The position numbers and the translations under genes were made by a program. The notes beneath the pieces were generated by a model. It was not told where the DNA came from. It saw only the letters and a program-made list of their open reading frames with translations, and ran no database searches. From assembly GCA_011009095.1 (NCBI GenBank), contig VTPC01002340.1, positions 18,070 to 82,069 on the forward strand: a DNA stretch of 64,000 nt. The letters run 5' to 3'. Origin of the DNA: Ignelater luminosus (lineage: Eukaryota; Arthropoda; Insecta; Coleoptera; Elateridae). The stretch's first letter is position 1; every line of letters begins with the position of its first letter. Below, piece after piece: positions 58,261 to 64,000 of this stretch.

Positions 58261-60667
58261 TGCAAACTCTTAAAACATCGATTTAAGTAAATAGAACTGA
58301 CCTTTTTTACCCATTGTTTAACCACTTTTGTAAGTTTAAGTCCATTTTTTGCGCAGTTCATCCGCACATCTTTGAGATACCATTTTAACAAAATAGGTAA
58401 GGTTGAGAATAAAATATGCCGGTCAATAAACTTTTTATTAGATCATGTATTATTATAATTATAAGCATCAGAGTGTAGATTAACTTTAAAAATAAATGTA
58501 GGATGCTTATTCGTTCAAATACAAACAGGATCGATCCGTAAGTAGTATCTCCCATACAGGGAGATGATATACTTCGTTCAACATTGGTAGATGAACACTC
58601 TTCTAAAACGTGTTTAGATCATTCGTGTTACAGAACTGATTTGCCTGCAAAAAAAGTTACTGAAGAATAGTTAGGTTCTTTAGTGACGATGGCTAATTAA
58701 GACCATCGTGGGCGCCACTTATTACCACTAAAATTTTTTTGTATAATTTTTCTTCGCTACTGTCTCATGGTAGCTGCCATAGATCTTCCCTTGTCATGCT
58801 GAATATGAACGCATATAGTTAGCACAGGACTTGACCGATCTTCATTATAAAGTATAACACTGTAACTAAATTTCCAGTTGTGTATTACTCATATTATCCC
58901 ATTAACTAAGTATGTATGAAGAATAAAGCCCAGAATATTTAATATCATAATCTCTTACATAATTCAGTAAAGTATTTTAAATTAATAAGAATTTTGCAAG
59001 GGTTAGGCAAAAGTTTGACATTTAACTAAAAATGCTTGTAAAGTGCTTAAGCTATCACATTAGAATAACAAATGACATCTACACAGAAACATAAAAAAAC
59101 TGATTATAATAAACAGCTCATACATCACCGAGCGATTTCTTAACATCAGAATAACGTTACACATATTGATTGATTACTTTAAAATAGAAAACGCTCCTAT
59201 AAAAATTTAAAAGTCATTCTTCTTTAGCTGCATGGCACTTTTGTGACCGCATTCCCCAATAATTCATATTCATCATCAATTTATTTTCAAAGACGCAGCT
59301 GCGATAAACTTACAGTTTCCCTTAATGCGTTTCATAGGGATATGAACACATGACGTGTACATAACACACAACGCTTCAATTGAAATCCTTCGAGAATTGC
59401 AATCATGCATTTCAAAATGTAACAGACGAATTTACAGCAACTATCAGCGTGGGTGATTTAATACTTTTGACATAAGAGAAATGGCGTGTCTAAATGATTT
59501 ATTGAAAATTGAATTCAAGTCCAAAAGGATGGATAATAACGAATGTAAAACCAGAATTTGAAATTCTACCTCATTTTACTTATACCAAGCATTTCAAGAG
59601 TATTACTTGATATAAATTAAACATCTCTTTTATTTTAAGATATTTCAAACTAGTAATCTAATCATGTTATTTAATATCTTGTAACCTATCAATTTGAGAT
59701 TTCAACCAACACCAGAATGACTAAATTTACATGAGCACTAAGCTTATTAGCAATAATGGTTTCCAACTGCACTGCATATTAAAGTTCACATAATATACGC
59801 GTGCAGGATACATATGTGTGTCACTTACTACTTTGTAAAACAGAGTTTACTACATAAACTTCTAAAATGTTTCCCATGAAGGCACTAAAGGAACGACTAA
59901 AACTTCCAACTGTAAAATTGGAATAAGTTAATATCATTCATTAACGTCAACACACATTTAACTTGATAACTACAATATGCAGCCAAATTATCTTTTATAA
60001 AGCAAAGTAGGACAAAAATAAACAGTCCATAATAAGAATACCTATTTGAAAGCTCAACTAAAAGCAAGAAAACTTAATCCAGAAAGCTAATGTAATAAAA
60101 GATGTCAGTATAAAATTGATTTTTGTTTACTCATTTCATTTGGGAAAACGTTTTGCTTTCGGCTAGCTGCATATAACCGTTCCTAACAAAAGGTTACAGA
60201 AACAAACATGTTATTCAACACATCGAATAAATATTGTATTAAATTTATATCATTGTTTTGTTTTTGATGTAGATAGGAATCCAAAAACAGTGCGAGGTTT
60301 ATAAATAAACAAGAAAATAATAAAAATAGCTATAGCATTATTTAGGTACTAGAAAACCAAACGCCATTCTAAAAATATTTTAAGTATAAGCTCTTAAAGC
60401 TTATTACAAAGTTTTTATTTTCACGCCCACTCTGATGAGATAATAATTAAATACGCCAAAAGTTTTAAGAAAGCCAATTTATTATATTACAGTATTCAAT
60501 TTTTTGTAAAGTGTCTTCATTGTAGGGTTATTAATCAAAAATTTAAATTTATACGTACACAGTAATAACATTATTAAAAGGTCATGTTCTCCTATGTTTA
60601 GATAGGTAAATGATAATATGAAATAAGGAGATGCAAAAATTGATATTACGAAATATGTGGTCACTAT
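58261..60667. other. AT-rich DNA, no gene recognised
   Basis: Short frames only and no recognisable repeat ends before the LTR at 60668. Confidence 0.5.
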
Positions 60668-60883
60668 TGTTGTGTCCTGAGTTGCTTTTAACTCAAGCTG
60701 ATAATAAAACTCACTGTAAGCTTTAATGATTGTTTATTGGTAATGATCTGGCCTCGTGTTCTGGCCCGCGACTGTCTCTCGTGGTGTTCTGTATCGAGAG
60801 TGTTCTCCTGTCGCCTGTCCTCAAGGGTTGCTACCCCACCAACGTTCGAGCACGACGCTCGATAAGGCGAGCGCAGCCGAACA
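60668..60883 (-). mobile_element. 3' LTR of a BEL/Pao retrotransposon
   Basis: Minus-strand LTR of about 216 bp, beginning TGTTCGGCTGCGCTCGCC directly after the purine tract and ending CAGGACACAACA (an inner end at 60671 is also possible). A minus-strand AATAAA at about 60733-60738 could serve as the polyadenylation signal. It is much more GC- and CpG-rich than its surroundings. The partner 5' LTR lies beyond the window, so neither its age nor the 5-bp target duplication can be checked here. Confidence 0.7.
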
Positions 60884-60897
60884 TTCCGCCCCCTATT
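60884..60897 (-). promoter_or_regulatory. polypurine tract of the BEL/Pao element
   Basis: Minus strand AATAGGGGGCGGAA lies immediately before the LTR, the expected place and form for plus-strand DNA priming in BEL elements. Confidence 0.65.
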
Positions 60898-61041
60898 GAA
60901 GGGCTATGAGTCTTCAATGTAATTAATGATATGTTACAGATAAACAAAATAACAAAATTGCTATACATAAAACATAATAAACAATGGTAAAACAAAACAA
61001 ATTGATATAATTATATACAATAAAGAAATTAAAATTTAAAC

Positions 61042-61374
61042 TCAGTCTTTCACACCTTCATCGATTAATGGTAAGAAACATAATTTGGTTATTGCCCGTT
61101 TTTTCACACCACTTACAGTTTTTAACGACACCACTCTCACTATTTGATCTGAACCCGGGTGGAGTTCGATGACCCGACATGGACTCCAGTATAGTGGTGG
61201 AGCGTCTTCGTTCTTCAGCAGTGCCAGATCTCCAACCCTGGGGCACCGATTTTGTCCTGTCCATTTATTTCGTTGCTGGAGAGTGTGCAGATATTCTTCT
61301 GATCATCTCTTCCAAAAATGTTGGCGTAGCAACGAAACATGCGGCCATTTGGACAGACGGTTTAATGTAATGTG
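61042..61374 (-). mobile_element. BEL/Pao pol part: DUF5641-like C-terminus
   Basis: Recognised by WPHVSLLRQHFWKR, SEEYLHTLQQRNKW, VGDLALLKNEDAPP, YWSPCRVIELHPGSD and VRVVSLKTVSG, the standard tail of BEL/Pao Pol that is also used to recognise this family. It ends about 150 bp before the purine tract. Confidence 0.8.
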
Positions 61375-61878
61375 TTAGAGATTGGGTTCCACAGGAGCGT
61401 TCATTGCATCTCCAATAAGAAAGTGACCAAGGGTTAATGGTTGCAGGTCGTTAGGATCAGGACTGGATGGGGAAATAGGCCTTGAATTTAGTATAGCCTC
61501 TATTTGAGTCCAAAGAGTGTATAGTTGCTCATAATTTAAAGTAGCTTTACCGATAATTCCTTTTAAATGGTGTTTGACAGATTTAATTCCGGCTTCCCAA
61601 ATTCCACCCATATGTAGTGATCTAGGAGGAATAAAATGCCAAGTGATGTTATATTTACTCAGCTCACTTGCTAAAACTGAGTTTTCCTCCGTAATTGTTT
61701 TAATGATTGCCTTTAATTCCTTATCAGCACCGGTAAAGTTGGTTGCATTGTCTGAATATATGTTCAGTATGTTGCCTCTGCGTGCTATGAAACGCTTTAG
61801 TGCTCCCAGAAAAGATTCTGTATCTAATCTGGTGACCAGCTCTAAACGTACCGCTTTAGTACCGAAACAAATAAACAA
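61375..61878 (-). mobile_element. BEL/Pao pol part: integrase core
   Basis: Integrase catalytic region: AVRLELVTRLDTESFLGAL, IYSDNATNFTGADKEL (second catalytic Asp block), ITWHFIPPRSLHMGGIWEAG (catalytic Glu block), then LLEAILNSRP-like AILNSRPISPSSPDPNDLQP and TLGHFLIG, a signature specific to BEL/Pao integrases. Confidence 0.88.
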
Positions 61879-62593
61879 GGCTATATAAGCTTTTATAAAC
61901 CTTTTTGCTACGTCCGAAACCTTCTTTTATATTAATAGGTCCTGCATAGTCGACACCTGCATTAATGAAAGGTCTGTGAGCTACATTTATTCTATTTGCA
62001 GGTAGGTCACCCATCAATTGCTCTGTACTACGTGGATTAGCCTTGAAAGATACCACACAATTGTGTACAATTTTCCTAATTAATGATTTAGCAGAAATTG
62101 GCCAAAATTTATGTCGTACTGTGGCTAAAGTACCTTGTGGTCCCGCATGAAGTGATTGCTCATGCAGTTTCCTTATTATCAGATTTGTGAAGTAATGATT
62201 AGGTGGTAATAATATAGGAAACTTCCTTTCAAATGACATTGTTGAGTTTTTAAGCCGTCCTCCTACACTTAAAATGTTATTACTGTCTAGAAACGGAGCT
62301 AACGATAGTAAACGACTATTTTTCTTTACCCGTCCCTTCATTTTAAGTTCATGTAAATCGGAAGGAAATCCTTGCGCTTGTACTAATTTAATTATAATAA
62401 TTTCCGCAGTTCTTAATTCGCCTAAATTTAGAAATCGTGTTTTAATTGTCTCCTTATTTTTTGATCTTAGCAATTTTAGTTCCTCGGGGAGTGTATTATT
62501 AGTTTTCGTACGATTTTTTAATTTATTTATGTATCGTAAACACCATCCTACTATTCTTGTTAATTTATCATAGGACGAAAATTTACAAAACAT
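61856..62593 (-). mobile_element. BEL/Pao pol part: integrase N-terminal zinc domain
   Basis: Contains GWCLRYINKLKNR, then LLSLAPFLDSNNILSVGGRL, the HHCC-type zinc region (PNHYFTNLIIRKLHEQSLHA, GTLATVRHKFWPI, KIVHNCVVSFKANPR) and AHRPFINAGVDYAGPINIKE, where the catalytic core begins (VDYAGP, first catalytic Asp). All are classic BEL/Pao landmarks. Confidence 0.88.
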
Positions 62594-62665
62594 GCTGTTT
62601 ATAAACTCTAAAGAAGTATTGTCATTTAAACTAACTAAAGAAGTGACTGATTTTTGTTCTAGATT

Positions 62666-63340
62666 TTAAATAGATATCGAGTTGTCTGATTCAAATTCAC
62701 CCAATGGGTAATTAATTTTATCACCACACAACCAATGTGGCCCGTGCCACCATATATTTGATTGTTGTAATTGTTGTGGTAGTAAACCACGTGATATTAC
62801 ATCGGCAGGATTTTCTGCGCCTTTAATGTGATGCCAGTTATTAACGCATGTTAATTGTTGAATTTGAGATACTTTATTACCAATAAATGTTTTACATTGA
62901 GTTGGGACTCCGTTTAACCAAGTTAGTACTAATTTTGAATCGGTCCACAAAAATGTGTCGCTAATCACTAAATGATTTAATGATTGAATAATCTTGTGAA
63001 ATAATTGAGCCAATAACAAAGCTCCGCAAAGTTCTAATCTCGGAAGGGTTATTTGTTTAACAGGTGCTACTCTCGATTTTGCACAAAGTAGTTGTGAAAA
63101 GTGCTGTCCGTGAATATCTGAATGTTTCACGTATATACAACAACCATAAGCAGATTCTGAAGCATCACTAAATCCGTGTAACTCGATATTAATTGCGGGA
63201 TATTGTATTATAACCTTACGTGGTATTTTCAAATTGTTTAAGATTGGTAATTCTGCTAAAAATTGAGTCCACAGGGTGTGTAAGTCAGCAGGTATTGATT
63301 CATCCCAATTAATAATAATACGACGTGATTTGAAGCCCAT
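62666..63340 (-). mobile_element. BEL/Pao pol part: RNase H
   Basis: Read as IELHGFSDASESAYGCCIYV (first acidic strand), RVAPVKQITLPRLELCGALL (LPRLEL is diagnostic of BEL/Pao), DTFLWTDSKLVLTWLNG and WHHIKGAENPADVISRGLLP. Confidence 0.88.
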
Positions 63341-63909
63341 TTGTTCAATGAGAATTGACCTTGCTCTAGTATGTTTATAACCTGATCGCGTAAAACTTTA
63401 GCTTCTATTAATGTATTTGAGCCCGCCAATAAACCGTCCATGTACATGTTTTTTAAAATTGTTTCGCTTGCTTCAGGAAATTTATCCTTGTTCCCATATG
63501 CTAATTGATGAAGACAACGAACTGCAATGTAAGGAGCGCACAATGTACCGTATGTTAATGTGTTAAGCCGGAAAGTTTTTAGTGATTCTGCTGGATTATT
63601 TCGCCAAACAATTCTCTGATAATCCCGATGCTTAGGGTCTACTAAAATTTGCCTATACATTTTTGAAACGTCTGCACTTATAATGAATTGGTGCGTACGG
63701 AATCTTAATATGATACTAAATAAGTCTTGCAATAAATTTGGTCCTGACATTAAATTATTATTTAAACTCAATTGATTTGTAGTTTTGAATGATCCATCAA
63801 AAACTACCCTGAGCTTTGTTGTTTGACTGGATTCCTTTAGAACGCAGTGATGTGGAAAATAGTATGTGCCTTTATGTTCTGCAGAATCCTGATTTTTCGT
63901 AACTGACAT
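63256..63909 (-). mobile_element. BEL/Pao pol part: reverse transcriptase
   Basis: Shows YYFPHHCVLKESSQTTKLRV, VFDGSFKTTNQLSLNN, GPNLLQDLFSIILRFR, FIISADVSKMYRQILVDPKH, RIVWRNNPAESLKTFRLNTL and YGTLCAPYIAVRCLHQLA, in the order of BEL/Pao reverse transcriptases, followed by the region of the catalytic Asp pair. Confidence 0.88.
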
Positions 63910-64000
63910 GTGATTTAATTCTAAATATTCGTTTAGAAAATTACTGTAATCTTGTTTTAGCTTGTAGTTTCTTTCTAGTTTATGTTCAAGGGTTTTTAAA

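Larger units (their letters stand above)
61042..64000 (-). mobile_element. BEL/Pao LTR retrotransposon pol, runs off the right edge
   Basis: Minus-strand pol in family order: reverse transcriptase (about 63909-63256), RNase H (63340-62666), integrase zinc domain and linker (62593-61856), integrase core (61878-61375), and the C-terminal DUF5641-like domain (to about 61042), then purine tract and LTR. Gag, protease and the 5' LTR would lie to the right of the window. The copy is a fossil: the visible part is interrupted at about four or five places, but the family signatures are well kept, which suggests moderate age. Confidence 0.9.

Noticed and set aside
61574-62573. Plus-strand frames of about 100 codons
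   Set aside because: Antisense shadows of the BEL/Pao integrase region.
1-64000. CRISPR arrays, bacterial operons or phage defence genes
   Set aside because: No regularly spaced repeats or prokaryotic gene organisation; the sequence is clearly animal.

Overview
The window looks like gene-poor, transposon-rich DNA from an insect with a large, AT-rich genome. A beetle or similar insect fits the mix of RTE-type LINEs, mariners, hAT/ZMYM-type, pogo-like and BEL/Pao elements, but that is inference from element types, because no host gene could be named. There are two assembly gaps (13516-13887 and 51667-52066). I see no convincing host protein gene, tRNA, rRNA or CRISPR array.

Layout. 1-4.8 kb: AT-rich, no gene. 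4.8-5.4 kb: 3' end of a CR1/Jockey-like LINE. 7.0-8.2 kb: internally deleted RTE LINE, minus strand. 8.7-9.4 kb: two inverted copies of a diverged repeat with a third at 52.9 kb. 12.6-14.3 kb: a mariner cut by a gap and flanked by two near-identical 400-bp copies of the same DNA. 16.1-18.8 kb: pieces of a pogo/Tigger-like transposase that appear to be split by a second, unnamed transposase-like gene. 22.0-22.9 kb: a long foldback and a Harbinger-like MITE with two vestigial ORF starts facing each other. 26.3-27.2 kb: GC- and CpG-rich block. 29.3-31.0 kb: unrecognised coding scraps between inverted CTGAAGTCC motifs. 32.0-33.3 kb: short hAT element with both ends and a decayed 8-bp target duplication. 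36.9-37.8 kb: unrecognised protein-like segments. 38.2-40.3 kb: probable solo LTR with an AGCT duplication. 43.0-45.3 kb: RTE LINE carrying a 406-bp MITE whose removal restores the reading frame. 45.5 kb: scrap of an IS630/Tc1-like transposase. 46.7-47.2 kb: 510-bp foldback in a TATA duplication. 49.6-51.3 kb: Tc1/mariner-type MITEs and a decayed mariner. 56.0-58.3 kb: an RNase H-bearing LINE interrupted by a mariner. 60.7-64.0 kb: 3' half of a BEL/Pao LTR retrotransposon that runs off the right edge.

The elements do not work together as a system. They record successive insertions: MITE into LINE, mariner into LINE, and probably one DNA transposon into another. The strongest observations are those nestings and the two compact elements that keep both ends (22.3 and 32.0 kb). 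The least explained are the protein-like segments at 16.9-18.2, 29.7-30.8 and 36.9-37.8 kb. All family names are from motif recognition by eye; no search was run.
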